This document shows positions 1 through 5,600 of a stretch of 7,388 bases of DNA, in pieces (positions within the stretch are counted from its first letter, which is position 1; each line of letters begins with the position of its first letter). The notes below the pieces were generated by a model that saw nothing but the letters and a program-made list of their open reading frames with translations, searched no databases and was not told the DNA's origin. The stretch lies in NCBI GenBank assembly GCA_032123435.1, contig JAQBFJ010000042.1:1-7388 (forward strand), read 5' to 3'. Source of the DNA: JAQBFJ01 sp032123435 (GTDB lineage Bacteria; Verrucomicrobiota; Kiritimatiellia; UBA8416; JAQBFJ01). Both the position numbers and the translations under genes were made by a program.

Positions 1-78
1 TGACCAATGATTACGGATATGGGAAATCTGCAATCTGTGATCTGTAATTTGTGATGCAGGCAAAGGCGGGCCGATGAA
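1..78. other. Non-coding 3' flank of the kinase gene
   Basis: This is the stretch between the left window edge and the stop codon of the kinase gene. I see no gene in it. It holds an imperfect heptamer repeat (separate entry). I find no convincing intrinsic terminator: the only inverted match is CTGCA (28-32) with TGCAG (55-59), a 5-bp stem around a 22-nt loop with no T-run on the transcribed side. What lies further left is unknown. Confidence 0.6.
24..58. repeat. Imperfect heptanucleotide tandem repeat
   Basis: Five consecutive 7-mers can be laid end to end: AAATCTG, CAATCTG, TGATCTG, TAATTTG, TGATGCA. The first three share ATCTG at their ends, the fourth differs by one base in that core, and the fifth is degenerate. 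On the other strand the consensus is CAGATTN. The array sits 21 bp beyond the kinase stop codon, outside any gene. Short intergenic heptamer arrays of this kind arise by slippage or mark variable-number repeats. Whether this one recurs in the genome cannot be seen here. Confidence 0.5.
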
Positions 79-3000
79 TTATATCGAAATGCCGTTAACC
101 AGTCTCAGGCGTGGCAGAGATTTGAGGAATCGTGAAAAAGTAGCAGGATTATCAAGCCAAAGTTCTTCTATAGACGTTCCATTCAACGGCGAAAAATCTT
201 TTATCCTGGTCCCTTTACAGTTCAAGATTCGAAGAGGCATGCCCTGTAAAACATCCGCACTTTTGATCTGCGTCCCCTGTAAATCTAAATATTTCAACTG
301 TAAGCCCTGTAAACATGTGAAATCATACGCCCTGATATTCTTGACGCTGAGATACCTCAATGGCATGCCCTTGATAAAAGAGATGTCTTTAACCTGCGTA
401 TCATTGAGAACCATATGCCGGATCGGCATGCCCGCCAACGGCGTAAAACTGAACACCTTTGTCCCTTCAAGATCAAGATATTCCAGTTTCATATCCTTCA
501 ACGGCATCAAGAGTTTCACGCCGCTGTACGCCAGATCAACTTTTTTCAAAGGCATGCCTTTGAGCGGCATAATATCATAAACCCGGCAATTACGAAGGGT
601 TACTTCCTCCAATGACAGCCCGCGTAACGGCGATATGTCTTTCAGCATGCCCTGCCTGCCTTCGTCACAAACATATACAAACGATTTTAATGTGGTCAGA
701 GCAGCAACGGCAGAAATATCAGCCAAGTCATAAGACCGGATCGTTATGCCGCGCACTTTACCGTCCCGCCCTTTGTCCATAAAAACATTCCTGGCATCAA
801 GTCGAAAATTCTTTTCCATAAGCATATCCATAACAGCATCCGGATCATTGAGTATCCTGGCTATCTCGGCACTCAAAACCACATCCGATTGTTTGTCGGC
901 CGTTTCTTCTCTATCCCGTTCAATGACGCTTAATTCCTCCAGCGCAGATAAAACGTCATCAGCTTTTGCTATGAATTCCGTTTTTCCATACTTCTCGCGA
1001 TAAATTGATGTCTGCAACGAAACTTTTTTTACTTCACCGGCGGTAAATTCCTTTTCCGCAATCGCGTCCAACCATGCTTCAACATCATAAGCGCCGACAG
1101 AAACTCCAGCTGATGCAAGAATAATAACCAGCGCCCGCTCAGCTTCACTGTCCAATATCTGCTGTTCTTCCCCTCCGGCATGGGCAATCAGACGTTCCGC
1201 CAACACCGTTCCGGTCATTTTGAAATATTTCTTCGCGTATTCGTAAGCCTTGGAATTCAAAGCCATGACCCCCTTCATCAAGGCCACTTCCGTTAATTCA
1301 TCAGAACCCATGCGCTGAAGCCTTTCACGCGGCGCCAAATCACTCACGCTAAACACGACAGGAATACTCGTACTTCCCAGTCCAGCCATTCCGAATCTCT
1401 TCATTTCCGTTCCGTAAACCTTGTTATTGGTTATCTTTTTTATCACCACATTTTTCTTATCGTCAGTCAGAAACACAGTGATCTCTTGCCCCATTTGCCG
1501 TCGAAATGAATCTAGAATTCTTTCATCTATTTTCGCCGCGCGATCAAGCAGTTCCTTTACCAATCTTAAATCGCCAGATTTGGATTCAAGAATCGGGTCC
1601 ATCATTGTCCTGTTTAAAAAACTTATTGCGCCTTCAACGCCAACAGCCACCAACTCTGTGATCACACCGTCAAGAACCGACCTCGTTTTCGTCTCTATCA
1701 TTAATTCCTTTTTTCGGGCTGCCTCCTCAATCTCGGATTGTCGCTCACGCAAAGCCTGCGCCTCACTCATGCGCATCGCCATGGTCTCATCCGTAAACTT
1801 TCCAACATATGCCTCGTATACCTGCGCTGCTTCTATAAATTTATTATTGTCACTCAATACCCGGACTTTGTTTTCCAAAGCCATCATAATTTCGCTGATC
1901 TCTTTCTGCCGATCCTGAATAAGGCGTCTGATTTCCGATTCAACTTTCTCTGAATAAATCGTGCCCTCCGCTAAATCCGATACTGTGCGCAGTCTGGATA
2001 AGCTTTCTTCGTACCTGCCCGGATTGTTCACAATCCATTCCGTAACAACATTAAACGCATCCAGCACTTTCTCAGCACGTAAATCTCTGGTCACCGCTAC
2101 TGATTTATCTTGCTCTTTACTGACCACGGATCTGTCGCTTACAACAGTTGATACCGTGTCCTTGACCGGAATCGAACTCCTGTCTCTCCACCATAAGACA
2201 CCGATAATTGTCGCAACCAAGCCAATTGCAATCGCGGCAATTAATATCTTTGCCCAAACCGAAGATGCAGACTTTTGCTCTGCAGTAACGCGCGAACTGG
2301 CTCCGCCTGCCCTTATTATTCTTCCAACCTTAGGACTCCTTCGATTTGAACTCCTTTTCATCGTACTTTCACCTTCAGCAAGCATCTTACCCTTGAGTCC
2401 CAACCCACCCTTTACCCTCTGAAGATCATTAAATACCGCCCGCCAACTCGAATAACGATTCTCCTTCTTCTTGGCTAACATCTTTTCTATTACCCAGGGT
2501 ATTCCATCGGAAACCTTGCCGCCAACATCAATAATATCAGGCACATTCCCCTTCACCTGAAGCTCCATGACTTCTTCTTCCGGAATCCCTCCAAATAAAA
2601 GCCTGCCGGTAACTAAATGATAAAGCATTGCACCAAGTGCATAAATATCAGCGCGGAAATCCAGATCCGATGCACCTAAAGCCTGTTCTGGAGCAATATA
2701 AGAAGGTGTCCCCATGACATCATCAGAATCGCCTTGACCGCTTATCGCATTAATTGTGCGAGCCAACCCAAGATCCACCACCTTGACAGTGCCGTCATCA
2801 TCCACCATGATATTGCCAGGCTTGATATCACAATGAATGATGCCTGCCTTATCCCATGCGTATTCCAGCGCACACGCAACCGCCTCCGCGACAAGTAATG
2901 CGTCGCTTTCAGACAACACACCTTTCCTTTTCAGCCAACTCTCAACCGTATAACCGGCAATGAACTCCATAACGAAATAATATATTCCATTCTCCGTGTT

Positions 3001-3216
3001 CGCATCGTATACCTGCACTATGCCGGGATGCTTCAGCTTGGCCGCCGACTGGGCTTCGCTTCGAAACATATCGATGTCTGTCTTGTCGGCCGAGCTGGTT
3101 GACAGAATCTTTATGGCCACAATCCGGTCAAGCGATAACTGCCGAGCCTTCCAGACGGTACTGCCCATGCCGCCAACACCAATCTTCTCGATCATGTCAA
3201 AGCCTGTTAATTTCAT
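79..3216 (-). CDS. Transmembrane Hanks-type Ser/Thr protein kinase with C-terminal leucine-rich repeats
   Basis: This 1045-residue protein is predicted to phosphorylate Ser/Thr residues of unknown targets. The N-terminal kinase domain (about 1-268) has all core motifs: glycine loop G13-V-G-G-M-G-S, VAIK lysine K36, helix-C Glu54, catalytic loop H128-C-D130-I-K132-P-G-N135, D148-L-G, A175-P-E177, and D190-I-Y-A-L-G. The usual HRD arginine is cysteine and DFG is DLG, so this is a non-RD kinase that may not need activation-loop phosphorylation. A basic, Ser/Gly-rich juxtamembrane segment (about 270-318) precedes one membrane helix (about 321-343), placing the kinase in the cytoplasm and the rest outside. 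Residues about 380-530 are charged and helical, probably coiled coil. Residues 571-860 I do not recognise. Eight 21-residue leucine-rich repeats fill 866-1033. The ATG is supported by a good Shine-Dalgarno site and follows the Cys-rich gene by 3 nt, so the two are almost certainly co-transcribed. Kinase function is certain from motifs. The signal sensed and the substrates are unknown. Confidence 0.94.
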   Translation of the reverse strand: MKLTGFDMIEKIGVGGMGSTVWKARQLSLDRIVAIKILSTSSADKTDIDMFRSEAQSAAKLKHPGIVQVYDANTENGIYYFVMEFIAGYTVESWLKRKGVLSESDALLVAEAVACALEYAWDKAGIIHCDIKPGNIMVDDDGTVKVVDLGLARTINAISGQGDSDDVMGTPSYIAPEQALGASDLDFRADIYALGAMLYHLVTGRLLFGGIPEEEVMELQVKGNVPDIIDVGGKVSDGIPWVIEKMLAKKKENRYSSWRAVFNDLQRVKGGLGLKGKMLAEGESTMKRSSNRRSPKVGRIIRAGGASSRVTAEQKSASSVWAKILIAAIAIGLVATIIGVLWWRDRSSIPVKDTVSTVVSDRSVVSKEQDKSVAVTRDLRAEKVLDAFNVVTEWIVNNPGRYEESLSRLRTVSDLAEGTIYSEKVESEIRRLIQDRQKEISEIMMALENKVRVLSDNNKFIEAAQVYEAYVGKFTDETMAMRMSEAQALRERQSEIEEAARKKELMIETKTRSVLDGVITELVAVGVEGAISFLNRTMMDPILESKSGDLRLVKELLDRAAKIDERILDSFRRQMGQEITVFLTDDKKNVVIKKITNNKVYGTEMKRFGMAGLGSTSIPVVFSVSDLAPRERLQRMGSDELTEVALMKGVMALNSKAYEYAKKYFKMTGTVLAERLIAHAGGEEQQILDSEAERALVIILASAGVSVGAYDVEAWLDAIAEKEFTAGEVKKVSLQTSIYREKYGKTEFIAKADDVLSALEELSVIERDREETADKQSDVVLSAEIARILNDPDAVMDMLMEKNFRLDARNVFMDKGRDGKVRGITIRSYDLADISAVAALTTLKSFVYVCDEGRQGMLKDISPLRGLSLEEVTLRNCRVYDIMPLKGMPLKKVDLAYSGVKLLMPLKDMKLEYLDLEGTKVFSFTPLAGMPIRHMVLNDTQVKDISFIKGMPLRYLSVKNIRAYDFTCLQGLQLKYLDLQGTQIKSADVLQGMPLRILNCKGTRIKDFSPLNGTSIEELWLDNPATFSRFLKSLPRLRLVNGISI
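118..621 (-). repeat. Eight in-frame 63-bp leucine-rich repeat units in the kinase gene
   Basis: The 3' end of the kinase gene encodes eight back-to-back units of exactly 21 residues, starting at G866, G887, D908, G929, G950, G971, G992 and G1013. The consensus is roughly G-M-P-L-x-x-L-x-L-x-G-T-x-V-x-D-x-x-P-L-x. The regular L-x-x-L-x-L spacing is that of a leucine-rich repeat solenoid. No insertion or deletion breaks the 63-bp phase. The last unit is degenerate and is followed by a short cap (L-P-R-L-R-L). Another loosely matching unit with a longer insertion lies just upstream of residue 866. Such solenoids generally bind protein or carbohydrate ligands; the ligand here is unknown. Confidence 0.88.
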
Positions 3217-3219
3217 TAC

Positions 3220-4338
3220 TTACTTCCTGCCGTCACCCATGCATGAGGAACACAAACTTTCACCTTCACCACCGCATTTAGAACAAGCGCCTCTTTTATA
3301 AACCCCTGAGCCGCCACAACGTGCACACGCTGCAACACCATGCCCTCCACACTTCCCGCAGATCGAACGATCACCCGTGCCGCCACATTTCCGGCACGCC
3401 AGACTACCCGCCCCGTTACACTCAACACATCTGATTTCACCCGCACCATTACAAACCGGACATTTTACCTTGCGAGTCATTACAGACGTGTTTTTAAGCC
3501 TGTTCCTGACTTCTTCTTCCACCATGCCTGCATTGCATTTCCTGTTGGAACAAGGTGTTGCACCAGCACCTTTGCATTTATCACAATTAACCCGGCACAT
3601 GCCCATGCATTCCGGACAAGGCCGCGCGACCGAACGCTTTAAGAGAGCAATCTGCTTCACCCCAAGATCCCCATATAACCCCTGCGGAACCCACGCTTCC
3701 CCAACCCGCACAAATCGCATCGCCTGCCTAAGCGCTTCATACCGTTTCAGCGCCTGACCCCTAAGGTACTTCATCTCATTGATCGTGGCCTGTATCATTT
3801 CGAAACCTTTGCCGCCGCATCTAGAACACGATTTGCCGTGAGCAGATCTGTATCTTATCTTGTTATCCAGCATCTCGGTTTTAATGGTACCCATTCCCGT
3901 GCCGTTACATAAAGAACACTTTCTGGAAACAGTTCCAGCCGTTTGAGTACATTGCGCGAGAAGCCGCGCAATCCTGTCAGACCTGTCTTCACTTTCATGC
4001 GGATCCGTAAGCATATTCAACGCCGTCGCATTCCTGAAAAAAAGACGAGCAAGCACAATGTCGCCTTTTCTTAAATGTTCTTCACCAGCTGATATGTCCT
4101 TCCCTGCAATGTCCGCATCTATGTACTCCTGACCACTCGATACAGCCGCATTATCGTCAGTCCTGTCGTCCGAGGCCGATTCAGATGGAATCAATTGACC
4201 TTCACAGTGAATGCAGATTTGCCGAACGTCGTCATTTTCCCATCCACATTTCGGGCATATGTTAATTGACGCAAAAACAGTTGCAGTAAATAACAACAAT
4301 CCGATAAATACATGAAAAACGATGCGCATATGCCTCAT
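3220..4338 (-). CDS. Exported cysteine-rich protein with twelve CxxCxGxG-type zinc-binding motifs
   Basis: This 372-residue protein is not assigned to a named family. Residues 1-23 look like a signal peptide: short basic start, hydrophobic core (about 6-22), then V-F-A|S; a retained membrane anchor is also possible. A small zinc ribbon follows (C28-P-K-C31 and C42-I-H-C45). After an acidic linker and a helical stretch come CxxCxGxG-like motifs beginning at C141, C171, C241, C252, C263, C293, C304, C315, C327, C338, C352 and C363. The motif is that of the DnaJ cysteine-rich domain, which normally has four copies; no J domain or DnaJ C-terminal domain is present, so this is not a DnaJ chaperone. 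Between the motif blocks is G-E-A-W-V-P-Q-G (213-220). The likely role is zinc binding and protein-protein contact. It is the first gene of a two-gene operon with the kinase. The start at 4338 has only a weak GAG upstream; the ATG at 4329 (Met4) is an alternative that keeps the signal peptide. Confidence 0.87.
   Translation of the reverse strand: MRHMRIVFHVFIGLLLFTATVFASINICPKCGWENDDVRQICIHCEGQLIPSESASDDRTDDNAAVSSGQEYIDADIAGKDISAGEEHLRKGDIVLARLFFRNATALNMLTDPHESEDRSDRIARLLAQCTQTAGTVSRKCSLCNGTGMGTIKTEMLDNKIRYRSAHGKSCSRCGGKGFEMIQATINEMKYLRGQALKRYEALRQAMRFVRVGEAWVPQGLYGDLGVKQIALLKRSVARPCPECMGMCRVNCDKCKGAGATPCSNRKCNAGMVEEEVRNRLKNTSVMTRKVKCPVCNGAGEIRCVECNGAGSLACRKCGGTGDRSICGKCGGHGVAACARCGGSGVYKRGACSKCGGEGESLCSSCMGDGRK
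3223..3228 (-). promoter_or_regulatory. Ribosome binding site of the kinase gene
   Basis: On the minus strand AGGAAG lies 6 nt before the kinase ATG. It is embedded in the last two sense codons (Arg-Lys) of the upstream Cys-rich gene, directly before its TAA. This fixes the kinase start and suggests translational coupling between the two genes. Confidence 0.75.
3229..3618 (-). repeat. Array of CxxCxGxG zinc-finger motifs, mostly 11-residue period
   Basis: Ten of the twelve Cys motifs fall in this part of the gene. The first-cysteine positions 241, 252, 263 and then 293, 304, 315, 327, 338, 352, 363 show steps of 11, 11, then 11, 11, 12, 11, 14, 11 residues. The motif at C241 reads CPECMGMC and that at C263 reads CSNRKCNAG, so two are degenerate; the rest keep CxxCxGxG. 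The even 33-bp spacing suggests growth by tandem duplication of a single knuckle, unlike the paired spacing in DnaJ. Confidence 0.85.
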
Positions 4339-4400
4339 GTCGAATACTCAAATACAATAACTCTTTGTCCTGTTACGTTATATCTTTTAACAACAGCCTA

Positions 4401-4444
4401 TTCTGAGACTTGCAATCATCCGCTGATATGATAACATCTCAGAA
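4401..4444. repeat. Perfect 8-bp inverted repeat bracketing the promoter
   Basis: TTCTGAGA (4401-4408) is the exact reverse complement of TCTCAGAA (4437-4444), with 28 bp between. The left arm covers the candidate -35 and the right arm covers the expected transcription start. This would suit a dimeric repressor binding site or DNA looping. A chance 8-bp match somewhere in a gap of this size is not rare, so the operator reading is tentative. Confidence 0.4.
4403..4432 (+). promoter_or_regulatory. Candidate sigma70-type extended -10 promoter for the pilin cluster
   Basis: TATGAT (4427-4432) matches the -10 consensus at five of six positions and is preceded by TGA, giving an extended -10 (TGnTATGAT). 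CTGAGA (4403-4408) matches the -35 consensus at four of six, with an 18-bp spacer. Transcription would start near 4439, leaving a leader of about 40 nt before the first pilin ATG. This is a consensus match only, and the sigma-factor preference of the host is assumed. Confidence 0.4.
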
Positions 4445-4480
4445 ATCAACTGGATTTAGTTTATTCTGACAAAATATCAC

Positions 4481-4654
4481 ATGAACAAGCAAGAATACTT
4501 TGACATCACCTGTAAAAATGGTCAGGCAATGATAGAATATATCATTGTAGCAGGCATTCTTATGTCCATGATGGCCGTAATGGCCCTGTTCTTATATATT
4601 TTCAGGGAAAATAGCGGCCGAATCCTGGATTTTGTAGCATCCGAATATCCCTGA
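4481..4654 (+). CDS. Small Flp/TadE-type minor pilin (57 aa)
   Basis: Reading from ATG 4481 to TGA 4652-4654 gives a 57-residue protein with a class III prepilin signal: a short polar leader, then N13-G14|Q15-A-M-I-E19-Y, with the conserved Glu at +5 after the predicted cleavage. A hydrophobic helix (about 20-41) rich in Ile, Met and Leu follows, then a short charged tail ending in E-Y-P. The predicted mature peptide is 43 residues, at the short end for Flp-like pilins. It would be cleaved by a prepilin peptidase and embedded in or assembled from the inner membrane. It is the first gene of the rightward cluster. No Shine-Dalgarno site is visible before the ATG, but an in-frame TAG at 4457-4459 limits upstream extension and the signal motif supports this start. 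The match to the next gene's N-terminus makes a chance ORF unlikely. Confidence 0.82.
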   Translation: MNKQEYFDITCKNGQAMIEYIIVAGILMSMMAVMALFLYIFRENSGRILDFVASEYP

Positions 4655-4687
4655 AATAACCCTCTCATAAGGAAAAGAAATAAGAAA

Positions 4688-4693
4688 AAGGAG
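4688..4693 (+). promoter_or_regulatory. Strong ribosome binding site of the Flp-type pilin
   Basis: AAGGAG lies 6 nt before the ATG at 4700, at the end of a purine-rich run (about 4669-4695). It is the best Shine-Dalgarno site of the cluster, which fits high expression of a major pilin. Confidence 0.75.
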
Positions 4694-4699
4694 AATAGT

Positions 4700-4936
4700 A
4701 TGAGAAAATTGAGAGAACGCAAAAACGGACAAACCATGGTTGAATACATTCTTATCGTCGTTATTATCGCCATCGCCGCAATAGCAATAATCGGTGTCTT
4801 CGGCGACACAATACGCGCTAAGTTTGGCGGAGCCGTCGAAGAACTGGGTGGCGATTCAAGCGCAAAAGATGAAGCACTCGACACCAGCTCCGAAGATTGG
4901 CTCAAGAATATGAATGAGGATGGCGCCAACCAATAG
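4700..4936 (+). CDS. Flp-family type IVb pilin, candidate major subunit
   Basis: This 78-residue protein has the classic Flp layout. A basic leader of ten residues ends in K8-N9-G10; predicted cleavage before Q11 gives Q-T-M-V-E15-Y16, with the Glu +5 and Tyr +6 of type IVb pilins. A long Ile/Ala-rich helix follows (about 14-34), then G-D-T-I-R-A-K-F and an acidic, hydrophilic C-terminus. The mature chain would be 68 residues. Flp pilins polymerise into thin adhesive fibres through a Tad secretion apparatus after cleavage by a TadV/CpaA-type peptidase; those parts are not in the window. The strong ribosome binding site and the position beside TadE/TadG-like genes support a major-subunit role. 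The acidic tail (E-A-L-D-T-S-S-E-D) is somewhat longer than in many Flp pilins. Confidence 0.92.
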   Translation: MRKLRERKNGQTMVEYILIVVIIAIAAIAIIGVFGDTIRAKFGGAVEELGGDSSAKDEALDTSSEDWLKNMNEDGANQ

Positions 4937-4941
4937 AAAAC

Positions 4942-5598
4942 ATGTATAAACCTAACCCTGATCGCAGACGTAACGCGCGAAGCGGCCAGTCTTTAATCGA
5001 ATCCTGCCTGGCCGTAGGCTTGATCTGTTTGATCTTCATGGGTATGGTGGAAATATCCAGATTAATTACCGCACATCAAATCCTTAACTACGCCGCAACC
5101 TGCGGCGCCAGAGCCAGAACTGTCGGATTCAATGACTGGATGGTAAAAAAAGTAGTAAGAACCGCCGCAATCCCCAATGCCGGCAAAATGATAACACCCC
5201 AATTCGATAAAGCTAACCCATTCATCCGAAGCCAAATGGACCTCTTTATGTCCGGCCGGCCGCGCCGACCTGGCTCACTATGGTCCAGCCTTCTGGCAAT
5301 AACACCACGTTCCGAACAATACGCAATAGAACGTTCACGTATCCCGGAATACCTGGGTTCCCCATATGACGCACTGGCCAGAAACATATTGGACTACTCC
5401 GATTGGGATACCATATCAATAGATCCCGAAACCGACGGACTCGTTCCGCAAACCGAAACCATCCAATTAACATCAAGACAGTCTTACACCAACTGGCTAT
5501 TCGGTAATGTTCATAAAAGCTTTTACATGAACAACACCGTGAACCTTTCAGGAAAAAGCGAATTGGAAAACCACTGCCGCCTCTATCTGGAGAACTGA
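4942..5598 (+). CDS. TadE-like pilus assembly pseudopilin
   Basis: This 218-residue protein has a TadE-type N-terminus. A basic leader (R8-R-R-N-A-R-S) ends at G15, and cleavage before Q16 gives Q-S-L-I-E20. A membrane helix spans about 18-38, followed by M-V-E-I-S-R-L and the N-Y-A-A-T-C-G-A-R stretch, which corresponds to the usual Ala-Arg-rich TadE segment after the helix. The remaining 150 residues are unrecognised and would lie in the periplasm. TadE proteins are minor pseudopilins required for Flp pilus assembly. The gene starts 5 nt after the Flp pilin stop with no good Shine-Dalgarno site, so translation is probably coupled to the upstream gene. It ends 2 nt before the next start. Confidence 0.85.
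   Translation: MYKPNPDRRRNARSGQSLIESCLAVGLICLIFMGMVEISRLITAHQILNYAATCGARARTVGFNDWMVKKVVRTAAIPNAGKMITPQFDKANPFIRSQMDLFMSGRPRRPGSLWSSLLAITPRSEQYAIERSRIPEYLGSPYDALARNILDYSDWDTISIDPETDGLVPQTETIQLTSRQSYTNWLFGNVHKSFYMNNTVNLSGKSELENHCRLYLEN
5589..5592 (+). promoter_or_regulatory. Ribosome binding site supporting a TTG start
   Basis: GGAG lies 8 nt before TTG at 5601, inside the last codons of the TadE-like gene. No in-frame ATG exists before residue 56, which lies beyond the membrane helix, so the TTG is the only start that preserves the prepilin-like signal. Confidence 0.65.
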
Positions 5599-5600
5599 GT

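Larger units (their letters stand above)
4339..4480. promoter_or_regulatory. Divergent intergenic region between signalling and pilus operons
   Basis: This 142-bp AT-rich gap separates the start codons of the leftward Cys-rich/kinase pair and the rightward pilin cluster, so it must hold promoters for both directions unless they lie within coding sequence. The rightward promoter candidate and an inverted repeat are listed separately. For the leftward direction the best candidate is a -10 of TATAAC on the minus strand (4377-4382), but I see no good -35 partner, so it is weak. Confidence 0.6.

Noticed and set aside
28..59. CTGCA/TGCAG inverted match as a transcription terminator
   Set aside because: A 5-bp stem with a 22-nt loop and no following T-run on the transcribed strand is too weak.
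236..558. Four GGCATGCC palindromes as protein-binding sites
   Set aside because: They are explained by the repeated Gly-Met-Pro codons (GGC ATG CCN) of the leucine-rich repeats and keep the 63-bp phase.
74..580. Plus-strand open frame of 168 codons opposite the kinase LRR region
   Set aside because: It runs antisense to the leucine-rich repeats and its internal periodicity mirrors theirs. It has no recognisable domain and no supporting ribosome binding site.
3216..3449. Minus-strand 77-codon frame overlapping the Cys-rich gene
   Set aside because: It is a shifted-frame reading of the CxxCxGxG repeats; the periodic DNA keeps several frames open. The true frame has the zinc motifs.
3220..4338. 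DnaJ chaperone
   Set aside because: Only the Cys-rich motif type is shared. There is no J domain with HPD, no C-terminal substrate domain, and the N-terminus looks like a signal peptide.
5253..5262. GGCCGGCC palindrome
   Set aside because: It lies inside the TadE-like coding sequence in a Gly-Arg-Pro codon context with no neighbouring structure, so chance is enough to explain it.
4481..5598. Type IVa pilin or type II secretion pseudopilin
   Set aside because: Those carry Phe at +1 in a G|FTLIE-type site. All sites here have Gln at +1 and a short hydrophobic segment typical of type IVb Flp/TadE proteins.
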